Source of the DNA: Bodo saltans | Lineage: Eukaryota > Euglenozoa > Kinetoplastea > Eubodonida > Bodonidae | Assembly: GCA_001460835.1 (NCBI GenBank) | Contig: CYKH01001710.1 | Location: 8,584 to 53,655 of the forward strand | DNA length: 45,072 bases | Reading direction: 5' to 3' | Shown: positions 37,788-45,072 of the stretch, in pieces | How positions within the stretch are numbered: position 1 is the stretch's first letter | Layout: each line of letters begins with the position of its first letter | Position numbers and translations under genes: made by a program | Notes under the pieces: model-generated | What the model was told of the DNA's origin: nothing | The model's input: the letters and a program-made list of their open reading frames with translations, nothing else | Database searches by the model: none

Positions 37788-39254
37788 ATGGTGACACCAG
37801 CACCATTTACTGAGGCTGACATGCTGGCGATGAAGATACGCCTCGGCATTACCGTAGGGGGCGGCTGCTTCAGTGTGGCCTGCGGCGTTGTGATGCTCGT
37901 TGCATACCACCGATACCGAGCGCATGTCTACAACCACTTCAACAACCTCTATGTCCTAGGAATCGGCGGCTTTGGCCTGGTGCAGTCCATTTCTTCTGCT
38001 GTATTTGCAGCGATTCACTTGACGCAGCTGGAGGATTACTCAGCAGCGGCGTGTATTGTGAATGCGTCGTTTCAGCAGTTCTTTAGTTTTGGCGGTCAAG
38101 TGTTTGCGTTTGCATTTTTTATCGCTTTGCTGATGCTCCGAGGAACTCTGTGTGATGGATGTTATAAATCCTCTGTGTCTGTGGTTGAGGTCGTCAGGCA
38201 CCAGACGCCTCGACCGAAGTCGTGGCTAGGCTGGGGATCTCGGAATTCGTTGTCTGGCAGTCAAGCAGCAGTCCCCCCAACGGGTGAAAGTGGACCTTCG
38301 ACGCCGCGCTCACCAGCATTGATCTCAAGAGAAGCGACTATGAGCAGTGGGGCACTTGTGACGCCGCGTACACGCTTAGTCCCCCCTCCTGATGGTGAAC
38401 ATGTGCCCTCCACCCCCGCTGCACTTCTACACCAGACGAGCTCCGAAACGTTCTACAGCGAGCCCACGTTTTGGACTTCGCATAAAGATATGGTGCGGTG
38501 GTTGTGGCCAATTGTAGCTGTGCTGGGATCGACCATCACCACTGTTGTCATGCTTGTGTTGGTGGTTCAGGACGCGTCTGTGCCGCCATCCGTGGGGCCA
38601 GTAGCTGATCCGCAAAATTTTCAAGTTCTCCTTGGGTGGTGCTGGATTCCAGATAACAATGAACAGTTGAGATTCTGGTGCGCGTACTTCCTCAGCATCG
38701 TGACGTTCGTGACGGCCATCGCTGCCCTTGTCGTGCTGGGTCGTTTTGAGGCGGGTGTGACGTGGGGTCTACACGCCAACGTGTACCTTCGACTGTTGTC
38801 GCTCAGCCTGTATATTGCGCTTGCATATTTTCTCGGTGCAGTCTCGATCTTTACGAACGACGCAGGGATCACTCGATACGTTGGCTATGCAGCGACCGCC
38901 GTGTTCACCTTAGGCGAGGCATGGATTGCAGTTGTGTTTCTTGCGACGGAGCGTGTCTTCCTGCAGTTCTTTCTTGAGCCTCACGCCACCACGGCACCTG
39001 GTAACGGGTTCTCTCGTGCCATCAACCATCTCCTCACGGTGGCAGTGGAGGGGGCGTACGTGCCGTCCTCGGTGAATCGTTTTCATACATCTCGTGACCC
39101 TCTTGGTGTAATTGATAGTCAACGAGTGGTGGATGATGACGAACAGTCGTACGGGACGGAGGTGATGTCAACTCGGCGTCTGATGCAAGCGTATGAGGAA
39201 GATTACCGTAGCCCTGGTGGTGCGAGCAATGTTGGATATTCCTCCATGCGTTAG
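37788..39254 (+). CDS. Seven-transmembrane receptor-like protein C with long second cytosolic loop
   Basis: ATG 37788 (MVTPAPFTEADM) is chosen over the open frame back to 37653, which has no earlier ATG. The 488-residue protein has helices 1-3 in residues ~17-130, then a long cytosolic loop of about 115 residues rich in Ser/Pro and TPR sites, helix 4 at ~235-262, LLGWCWIPDN before helix 5, and helices 5-7 with FLATERV at the end. The helix-3 cysteine is present (AACIVNASFQQF). LYVLGIGGFGLVQ and the YHRYR after helix 1 closely match protein D at 43255, so C and D are the closest pair. Signalling partner unknown. Confidence 0.82.
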   Translation: MVTPAPFTEADMLAMKIRLGITVGGGCFSVACGVVMLVAYHRYRAHVYNHFNNLYVLGIGGFGLVQSISSAVFAAIHLTQLEDYSAAACIVNASFQQFFSFGGQVFAFAFFIALLMLRGTLCDGCYKSSVSVVEVVRHQTPRPKSWLGWGSRNSLSGSQAAVPPTGESGPSTPRSPALISREATMSSGALVTPRTRLVPPPDGEHVPSTPAALLHQTSSETFYSEPTFWTSHKDMVRWLWPIVAVLGSTITTVVMLVLVVQDASVPPSVGPVADPQNFQVLLGWCWIPDNNEQLRFWCAYFLSIVTFVTAIAALVVLGRFEAGVTWGLHANVYLRLLSLSLYIALAYFLGAVSIFTNDAGITRYVGYAATAVFTLGEAWIAVVFLATERVFLQFFLEPHATTAPGNGFSRAINHLLTVAVEGAYVPSSVNRFHTSRDPLGVIDSQRVVDDDEQSYGTEVMSTRRLMQAYEEDYRSPGGASNVGYSSMR

Positions 39255-39423
39255 CTACTTAGTTACTACCAATCATATGAATCGCGAAGGTGACATTTTA
39301 TGAAGTCGTTGCACTACTAATATTGTTTTGAATCACAGTCCGGTGACATGCTAGCATAAACGCACGAGATTTTTTATTTCTGACTTTCTTTTATTTCTTT
39401 ACGATATGACCGAATAAAACTGA

Positions 39424-39437
39424 GTGTGTGTGTGTGT
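39424..39437 (+). repeat. (GT)7 dinucleotide repeat just before a start codon
   Basis: GTGTGTGTGTGTGT ends one base before the C of CATG. It sits in the immediate leader of the KAP-like gene at 39439 and could vary in length. Confidence 0.9.
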
Positions 39438-39438
39438 C

Positions 39439-39804
39439 ATGTTTCGCCGGTCCGTCATTGTTCGCATCAACGCATTTGCACTTTTCCTCAAGGAGTGCAA
39501 AGGCCGCAAGGAGCTCGCTGGCCTTACAGTGCCACAACGTGGACCTGCACTTGGCGCATTGTATCGCGCCCTTACCAAGAATCAGCTAACTGCACTCCGA
39601 GCTCGTGCCGCAAAGATCCCTCCGTCACCTCGCAAGCCTCGCCACGTTGTTCCTACCACTCATGCGCCCACAAAGTACAACTTGTTTATCAAGCAACAAA
39701 TGTCTGTGCTTCCGACAGGTCCTCAAAAGGATCGCATGAAGGCCGCTGCACAGCTCTGGAGGGAGCAACAGAGCAAACCGACGACGAAGAAGCAGAAGAA
39801 GTAA
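39439..39804 (+). CDS. KAP/p18-like kinetoplast DNA-associated protein, copy 1
   Basis: The ATG at 39439 gives a 121-residue, very basic protein. It starts MFRRSVIVRINAFALFLKE, like the short cleaved presequences and first helix of kinetoplast DNA-associated proteins (KAPs and the p18-like proteins of trypanosomatids). LGALYRALTKNQLTALRARA matches the family pattern (G..YR.LS..E..AL..RA), an HMG-box-like half. A second box (KYNLFIKQQM...RMKAAAQLWRE) follows, then a Lys-rich tail (KKQKK). KAPs compact the mitochondrial kDNA. The next gene is a diverged duplicate. The assignment comes from motif recall. Confidence 0.8.
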   Translation: MFRRSVIVRINAFALFLKECKGRKELAGLTVPQRGPALGALYRALTKNQLTALRARAAKIPPSPRKPRHVVPTTHAPTKYNLFIKQQMSVLPTGPQKDRMKAAAQLWREQQSKPTTKKQKK

Positions 39805-40099
39805 AAGTGGCCGAAAGGCTATTCGTCGGTGAGCATCATGTCTGTCGCTTCTCTCTTGTGAGAGAGCGGCTGTCATTGTTGGTGCATGGCGACGTATTCC
39901 ACAGAGAAGCAAACGTTGATGTTCATGAGCAAAGGCTTTACTGATAGGTCATTGCGTGTCACTTGGTCACATGCATGTTCCTTAGTTGGTGTGTGTTCAT
40001 CGGCAATCTTTTTTGGTGTTGATTTGTACTTGTCCCTTAGCTTTGTCTCCCTACGCGTTTCATTATTTTCTCTGAAGCAACAACTTTTAACGTTTGCAG

Positions 40100-40450
40100 A
40101 TGTTTCGCCGCACTATCGTCGCACGCATTGGGCCCTTCTCCCTGTTTATGAAAGAGTCGAAGGGGCTCGCTGCACTTCAAGGCCTTTCCGTCCCACAGCG
40201 AGGAGCGAAACTTGGCGAGTTGTACAGGAGCCTCTCCAAGGCCGAAGCGGCAGCACTCAAGGACCGCGCCGCAGCCATTCCGTCTGCTCCACGCCGTGCT
40301 CGCAAGCCAAGGATCCCGGCTGCTCGTCCACCCTCTCCCTACAACCTCTTTGTAAAGAAGAACATGCCACTTTATGAAGGGCGGGTTGCCGATCGCATGA
40401 AGGTCATCGCTGAGTTGTGGAAGACACAGCAGAACAAGAAGAAGAAGTAA
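40100..40450 (+). CDS. KAP/p18-like kinetoplast DNA-associated protein, copy 2
   Basis: The ATG at 40100 directly follows TTTGCAG; an acceptor at CTCTGAAG (AG 40076-40077) is likelier because it leaves a leader. The 116-residue product shares MFRR, the SVPQRGAKLGELYRSLSKAE first box and the PSPYNLFVKKNM...RMKVIAELWK second box with copy 1, and ends in KKKK. It is clearly paralogous to the gene at 39439 (about half the residues shared by eye). Both start with MFRR, consistent with mitochondrial import. Having two non-identical copies suggests specialised subunits in kDNA packaging. Confidence 0.8.
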   Translation: MFRRTIVARIGPFSLFMKESKGLAALQGLSVPQRGAKLGELYRSLSKAEAAALKDRAAAIPSAPRRARKPRIPAARPPSPYNLFVKKNMPLYEGRVADRMKVIAELWKTQQNKKKK

Positions 40451-40626
40451 ACCCTTTCCAACAGTGTTGGCTGGCAAACACACAGAAGACATGAAAAAAC
40501 AGAGCACACACGTTGGTGCTGCAGTTCGCGCTGCAGGCTAGAATTCTTTTCGCGACGACATTATTGTTGTGGATTTTTCTAAATGGTGGAAACCATAAGT
40601 ACTGTCTTTTGATCTCTTTGTTCTGA

Positions 40627-41419
40627 GTCCCTCTTCCAACAGAAAATGAGACCGTGTCAAAGACTTCTTCTGATGATCACGACCATCTGGTGCGTCATCG
40701 GGGAGTGCAACTCTGGAAAAATTCGTCACATCGTCCTACTTATTGAAGAGAATCGAAGCTTCGATCACATGTTTGGGTTTCGTCAAGGTGTCAATGGCGT
40801 CAATGGCACAGAATCGAACCCAATCGACCCAACGGATCCCAGCAAGGGGCGCGTTTTCGTATCTGCCGATGCCCCAGACGTTGCACTGTGTGACCCTGAC
40901 CATGACCTCCCACCCACGACGTGGAAGATTTACGGCCCTGAGGGACACAGTGGACCGGATGCGGTGCCTACGATGGAGGGATTCGTCTCGTTCGAGTACC
41001 TGGAGAGAAACGAAACGAATGTCCCTCATCCAACAGGTCACACAAATGAGACCGTGTCAAAGACTTCTTCTGATGATCACGACCATTTGGTGCGTCATCG
41101 GGGAGTGCAACTCTGGAAAAATTCGTCACATCGTCCTACTTATTGAAGAGAATCGAAGCTTCGATCACATGTTTGGGTTTCGTCAAGGCGTCAATGGCCT
41201 CAATGGCACAGAATCGAACCCAATCGACCCAACGTATCCCAGCAAGGGGCGCGTTTTCGTATCTGCCGATGCCCCAGACGTTGCACTGTGTGACCCTGAC
41301 CATGACCTCCCACCCACGACGTGGAAGATTTACGGCCCTGAGGGACGCATTGGACCGAATGCGGTGCCTACGATGGAGGGATTCGTCTCGTTCGAGTACC
41401 TGGAGAGAAACGAAACGAA
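40627..41419 (+). repeat. About 395-400-bp direct tandem duplication, leader plus 5' coding region
   Basis: Copy 1 runs from 40627 (GTCCCTCTTCCAACAG) to about 41020; copy 2 runs from 41021 (GTCCCTCATCCAACAG) to about 41419. The ATGs are exactly 400 nt apart (40646 and 41046). The second leader carries extra bases (GTCACAC in place of AA) between its AG and ATG. Both copies therefore have a splice-acceptor-like site. Confidence 0.95.
40646..41146 (+). pseudogene. Truncated 5' copy of the phosphoesterase gene
   Basis: The frame from ATG 40646, with a good acceptor (CTTCCAACAG, AG 40641-40642), encodes a signal peptide and the first ~125 residues of the phosphoesterase. At 41019-41021 it joins directly to a second copy of the leader and the same gene. 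The frame is then read out of register and stops at 41146. The product would contain the ENRSFDH motif but none of the rest of the active site, so it is not expected to be active. It differs from the intact copy at about eight bases, five of which change residues (V/L, D/Y, H/R, S/I, D/N). Confidence 0.85.
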
Positions 41420-43103
41420 CGACACCAACTATTGCGGTGTCATGCAAAGCTTGCACAAGTCACGAACGCCTGTGCTGAATGCTCTTGCTGACTCGTTTGT
41501 TCTGATGGATGCGTTTCATGCCTCTGTCCCAGGCCCAACGTGGCCCAACCGAATGTTTTGCCTCTCCGGCACATCTGCTGGGCAAACAGAAACGGACAAC
41601 CCTTGGTTCCAAGGTATCCTGGGTTCGTTGTTTCCTCAGCGCACGATTTTTGATCAGTTGGCGGAGTCTGGACTGACGTGGCGAAATTATGTAGGGGACG
41701 GTCCTTGGGAGTTGTTCATGAACTCCATCGCACAGCACCCAGAGTCTATTCTCGAGATGGGTGCATTTTACAGCGCCGCTGCTGATGGGAACCTTCCAAA
41801 CTTCTCCTACATTAGCCCACGTGCAGGAATGAGTGTCTCCACAGGGGAATGCGCCAACGACATGCACCCCGATCACTCCGTGGCAGAGGGCGAACTACTC
41901 ATCAAAAACATTTACGAGGCGCTGGTGGCATCGCCACAATGGAACGAGACATTGTTCATTGTGACCTTCGATGAGCACGGTGGCTTCTACGATCATGTGC
42001 CGCCACCCACCGATGGTATTCCCCCACCAGACAACTACAGTAGCTTTCCTGACGTGTTTGGGTTCGACCGCCTCGGCATTCGGATCCCGACGTTGCTGAT
42101 CAGCCCATGGGTGCCCAAGGGTGTAGTTGAGTCCAGCCCTCCTGATGCTGCGAAACCGTATCCCAGTTCCAAATACGAGTTGTCGTCAGTGATTAGTTCG
42201 ACAAGGAAACTCTTTTCAACGTCCATGGGGAATGTGCCACCTCTTACCAAGCGCGACCAATGGGCGGCAACGTTTGATCATTTGTTGTCAGAGACGAGTC
42301 CCCGAACTGATGCACCAATGACGCTGCCAGATCCAGCACCAAGGCCACACTACGCATTCCCGGATGGCATCGATGCTGAGTCACGGAAACGCGCCCATCT
42401 TGAGGACGAAGCAAAGAAGCCAGTCAATGGTCTTCAACGACATATCAGTGATGTCCTGGCGCACCTCAGTGGTGTGGAACCAGTGCACCATTTGCCCACC
42501 GCCACGCAGCGGTCTATATCGCCTTGGATACAACATGCCACGGCGGCGTGGAAGGCGCAAACGTCAACAAAACAACGACCTGACCAAACAGGCCACCTCT
42601 CACTTTCTGTTCGATGCCAGTCGTATCTTGAAACAACATACGCCAGCGGCGTGTGGCACATTCACAACTCATCTTCCTCCTCGAAGACTGCAGCAGCAGT
42701 GGCGTTGTCTGTTGAAGTGAAGGGAGTCAAGTATTGCTTGACAGAATTGATCGAACTTTTGATGTGTGGAAATGCAACGAACAACGCTTCTGGTGTGGCA
42801 ATGAGTGCACCTCCGTACGAGGATTTCTTTGTATGGGTCCTGCGAGACGACTTCTCCGTCCAGCTCTTGGAGCAGTCTACGAACGCGACGATGCAGCAGC
42901 CTGTAGCAGACGGAAATGGGCTGTGTATCACAAGCAGCTGTGCAAGCAATGCGCTGGTGTCGAGCGCCGTCTCCCTTGCTGCTTGTAACGGAACCCTCGA
43001 TCAGCGCTGGTCTGTATTCCCTGCAAACCCAGACATCAACTTCTCTGATGAGGTTTACTTGTCGCAAGGAGGAGTGTGGGCAATTGTTGCCGTCATGTTG
43101 TAA
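41046..43103 (+). CDS. Secreted PF04185-type phosphoesterase (phospholipase C/acid phosphatase family)
   Basis: ATG 41046 is used because it follows a duplicated acceptor (AG 41035-41036) and restores the signal peptide. The frame is open further upstream, but only through out-of-register duplicate sequence. The 685-residue protein has an N-terminal signal (residues 1-20), then HIVLLIEENRSFDHMFG (28-44), the metal-binding and catalytic start of the family; HPDHSVAEGE near 274; and TFDEHGGFYDHV (307-318), the second metal-binding segment. These are typical of bacterial-type phosphatidylcholine phospholipases C and AcpA-like acid phosphatases. The last ~130 residues contain CLTELI, CITSS, SLAACNG and LDQRWSV, resembling a ricin-B-like lectin repeat with a QxW-like motif. 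Likely role: lysosomal or secreted lipid/phosphoester digestion in a bacterivore (inference). Confidence 0.88.
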   Translation: MRPCQRLLLMITTIWCVIGECNSGKIRHIVLLIEENRSFDHMFGFRQGVNGLNGTESNPIDPTYPSKGRVFVSADAPDVALCDPDHDLPPTTWKIYGPEGRIGPNAVPTMEGFVSFEYLERNETNDTNYCGVMQSLHKSRTPVLNALADSFVLMDAFHASVPGPTWPNRMFCLSGTSAGQTETDNPWFQGILGSLFPQRTIFDQLAESGLTWRNYVGDGPWELFMNSIAQHPESILEMGAFYSAAADGNLPNFSYISPRAGMSVSTGECANDMHPDHSVAEGELLIKNIYEALVASPQWNETLFIVTFDEHGGFYDHVPPPTDGIPPPDNYSSFPDVFGFDRLGIRIPTLLISPWVPKGVVESSPPDAAKPYPSSKYELSSVISSTRKLFSTSMGNVPPLTKRDQWAATFDHLLSETSPRTDAPMTLPDPAPRPHYAFPDGIDAESRKRAHLEDEAKKPVNGLQRHISDVLAHLSGVEPVHHLPTATQRSISPWIQHATAAWKAQTSTKQRPDQTGHLSLSVRCQSYLETTYASGVWHIHNSSSSSKTAAAVALSVEVKGVKYCLTELIELLMCGNATNNASGVAMSAPPYEDFFVWVLRDDFSVQLLEQSTNATMQQPVADGNGLCITSSCASNALVSSAVSLAACNGTLDQRWSVFPANPDINFSDEVYLSQGGVWAIVAVML

Positions 43104-43254
43104 TGCTTTTATTTGTTGCGATACCATTCGTGTGTGAGGATTTTTTTCTCAACGCATTTGCTCATTCATAGTCCGGCTTTCTTCCTTCTTGATACGTTTC
43201 TTACCGCGGTATGACATTTTGTCTCTTGAGCCTTCCTTTCACAGTTTACATAGA

Positions 43255-44607
43255 ATGTCGATCACGACCGCTCCTATGACGGTCAAGGATTATGATGTCC
43301 TCGAGGTTCGATTGAAGATTACCGTTGTGTGTGGATCCATCAGCATTATCGCTGGAATTTTTATGCTTGCGGTCTATCGCAGGTACCGACAGCAGCTTTC
43401 GAGCACGCTCAATGATCTTTACGTACTCGGCCTTGGTGGCATGCAGCTGCTGCAAACCGTACAATTTGTCATATTTGCCGTGATACACCTGCATAACCTT
43501 CATGACTACAGCGGCATTGCGTGTGCTGCCAACGCCATGCTCGATCAGTTCTTCAATTTTTCAGGGCAAATGTTTGCGCTTGGATTCAGTGCGACGTTAT
43601 TCACACTACGTGGTCATTTTGATTGCTGCACTCACAAGTCCTTGTCTCTGACGCAACAATCTCGCGGCTCTTTCCTGCCACTGTCACGGTCCCAGCACTT
43701 TCTGCAACGAAACTATGGCTCAAAGCTCGAAGAACCTCAGCACCATGACGATGCGTTTTTCACTTCTCCGTCTGTCATCACTCCACGAGGAGGAGGAGGA
43801 GAAGTTCATCCGGTGGAACGAGCACCGCTGTCGTCGCTGGGCGATGGAGCACTCGCTAGAATTGTATGGACAGTCTTGGCCATCGCTGGCGGTCTAGGAA
43901 CCACAGTTTGGATGAGCGTGGTGGTGATGCAAAATGTTGACGCTGCCCCTGAAGATCACGTCGTCCATCCTACCAACTTTGAAATCGGCCTTGGGTGGTG
44001 CTGGATTCCAAACGGATACGATACACTGAAGTTGTTTTGCTGCTACCTGTTAGCGTTTATGACACTGCTCAGCGGCATTACAGCGATCATCTTTCTCCTC
44101 CGTCACGAAGTAGGCTCTTCCTACCAGCTACATCTCATGATCTACGTGCGGGTAGGGCTGTTGTTGAGCTGGCTTCTCTTTGCGTACCTTATTGGCGCAG
44201 TCTCTCGGTTTACCAAGGACCACACTGCGACAGAGCAAAGCTCGTACGTCGCCACCGCCCTCTACACTCTCAACGAAACGTTCGTGGTGGCCATCTTTCT
44301 TTGGACGGAGCGCATGTGGTCACCCCTGCGCAACGCATTCACTCACCGATTCAAAAACGCCCCGGAGGAGTTACCTGGCAATGGATTTTCTAGTTGCGTG
44401 AATCACCTGATGCTCATGGTAGTCGAGGGCGTCCCCCTCCCAACAACCAACGTTGCCAGTCAAGAGAACTCACGGTGGAGATTTGACGACAGTGAGGCGG
44501 GTGGGGTGGATTACAGTGCCAACAGTCGACGGTATCTGTCTTCCCAACGTGAATCCCTCGTCATCACATCCCACGCTACAACGGAAGCTCTTATGACGGA
44601 GAGATAG
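43255..44607 (+). CDS. Seven-transmembrane receptor-like protein D
   Basis: The ATG at 43255 follows CTTTCACAG and gives 450 residues. Helices 1-3 lie in ~20-125; LAVYRRYRQQ follows helix 1 and LYVLGLGGMQLLQ opens helix 2. IACAANAMLDQFF gives the helix-3 cysteine. A ~80-residue cytosolic loop precedes helix 4. GLGWCWIPNG sits before helix 5, and helices 5-7 end with FLWTERM. The tail is ~80 residues and Ser-rich. It is the closest relative of protein C, from which it is separated by the two KAP-like genes and the phosphoesterase, so the C/D duplication spans or was split by that block. Confidence 0.82.
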   Translation: MSITTAPMTVKDYDVLEVRLKITVVCGSISIIAGIFMLAVYRRYRQQLSSTLNDLYVLGLGGMQLLQTVQFVIFAVIHLHNLHDYSGIACAANAMLDQFFNFSGQMFALGFSATLFTLRGHFDCCTHKSLSLTQQSRGSFLPLSRSQHFLQRNYGSKLEEPQHHDDAFFTSPSVITPRGGGGEVHPVERAPLSSLGDGALARIVWTVLAIAGGLGTTVWMSVVVMQNVDAAPEDHVVHPTNFEIGLGWCWIPNGYDTLKLFCCYLLAFMTLLSGITAIIFLLRHEVGSSYQLHLMIYVRVGLLLSWLLFAYLIGAVSRFTKDHTATEQSSYVATALYTLNETFVVAIFLWTERMWSPLRNAFTHRFKNAPEELPGNGFSSCVNHLMLMVVEGVPLPTTNVASQENSRWRFDDSEAGGVDYSANSRRYLSSQRESLVITSHATTEALMTER

Positions 44608-44903
44608 ATCCTTACTGCCTCTCAGCCTCTTGATTTATTTCGATGGCTCTCTACAAAAAGAAAAAGTTGCTTCGGGAGCAGTTGTTGAAAAAGAGACGCT
44701 TAACCAGGCCCATGCTTAAAGTAGGAGGGGGGAAAGTAATGTTGCTTGTGAAGCTGTTGCAGAAGAAATTGAGTGCATTCGTAGCGTTCCCAATCTCTGT
44801 GCTGCTTTACTTTCAAGAATTAAACATTTACCTGTTCGCTAGCGGTTTTAGTTTTCCGCTGTGTTCCGTTGCATTTGTAAGGAGTGCCCCATACATACAA
44901 AAC

Positions 44904-45072
44904 ATGCCAGAACCACCTCCATTCAACCGCTTGCTCAACTTTACCGATTTGAACGATGATGAGCGGGTGCATATCAGCGTCTCCATTGGGCTCTCAGGCT
45001 TTAGCTTTCTGGTCGCGCTTGTGCCCATCTACATTTACTTATGCCACAGGGAAAGAAGCTTGATCTGGTCTG
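44904..45072 (+). CDS. Seven-transmembrane receptor-like protein E, 3' truncated by window end
   Basis: The ATG at 44904 opens a frame that runs off the window. The visible 56 residues start MPEPPPFNRLLNFTDL and contain one hydrophobic helix (VSIGLSGFSFLVALVPIYIYL) followed by CHRER. The arrangement of a short polar N-terminus, helix 1 and a basic CHRER/YHRYR-like turn matches proteins C and D. Family membership is likely but rests on one helix. The 296-nt gap from protein D shows no other gene. Confidence 0.6.
   Translation, partial: MPEPPPFNRLLNFTDLNDDERVHISVSIGLSGFSFLVALVPIYIYLCHRERSLIWS

Noticed and set aside
40743-41045. An upstream extension of the phosphoesterase frame
   Set aside because: It reads the duplicated 5' sequence in the wrong register and lacks a signal peptide; the start at 41046 restores the signal and the family's first motif.
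1-45072. tRNA, rRNA, CRISPR arrays, insertion sequences and viral genes
   Set aside because: I looked for tRNA B-box-like sequences, repeat-spacer patterns, transposase or reverse-transcriptase motifs and found none I could support.

Overview
The window reads as nuclear DNA of a kinetoplastid flagellate, most likely a free-living bodonid close to Bodo saltans (inference from gene content and layout; no database search was possible). Every convincing gene lies on the + strand. None shows an intron, gaps between genes are about 100-500 nt, and many start codons are preceded by a pyrimidine-rich tract and an AG, as expected for a polycistronic unit processed by spliced-leader trans-splicing. A pair of genes resembling kinetoplast DNA-associated (KAP/p18) proteins and a PKA regulatory-type protein with kinetoplastid-style binding cassettes support the placement. 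A run of exactly 300 N (12466-12765) marks an assembly gap.

Layout. (1) 3-16671: six large unrecognised proteins, low in complexity and rich in charged helices (3-2006, 4260-8408, 8648-10105, 10281-12272, 12766-15230, 15388-16671), interrupted by a broken 12-TM-type ion/anion transporter (2383-4149). Three of the six share a diverged module ending in an aromatic-W-x-x-G motif. (2) 17028-19650: two tandem nucleotide-sugar-transporter-like genes, each broken by a different lesion. (3) 19846-22959: a 1037-residue protein made of three consecutive PKA regulatory-subunit units (three inhibitor-like sites, six cyclic-nucleotide-binding folds) with a predicted N-myristoylation site; none of the six cassettes keeps the phosphate-binding arginine. 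(4) 23462-25489: a PCMT-like methyltransferase. (5) 25655-29468: a CLC pseudogene that has lost its whole membrane domain, followed by an intact CLC chloride/proton antiporter. (6) 29601-33999: small genes, including a sulfotransferase-fold protein with a degenerate PAPS loop and a membrane anchor, a Get1/WRB candidate and a twin-CX3C small-TIM candidate. (7) 34147-45072: five seven-transmembrane, cAMP-receptor-like (GPCR-fold) genes in tandem, interrupted by two KAP-like genes and a secreted PF04185-type phosphoesterase (phospholipase C/acid phosphatase) whose 5' end is duplicated in front of it.

The strongest candidates for something undescribed are the triple PKA-regulatory-subunit fusion and the 7TM receptor-like array, since GPCRs are generally thought to be absent from well-studied trypanosomatids. 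The window also carries an unusual number of short tandem duplications and deletions (172, about 217, about 400 and 13 nt) that break genes. Some differ from their source only at synonymous sites, so haplotype mis-joins in the assembly must be excluded before calling these loci pseudogenes.
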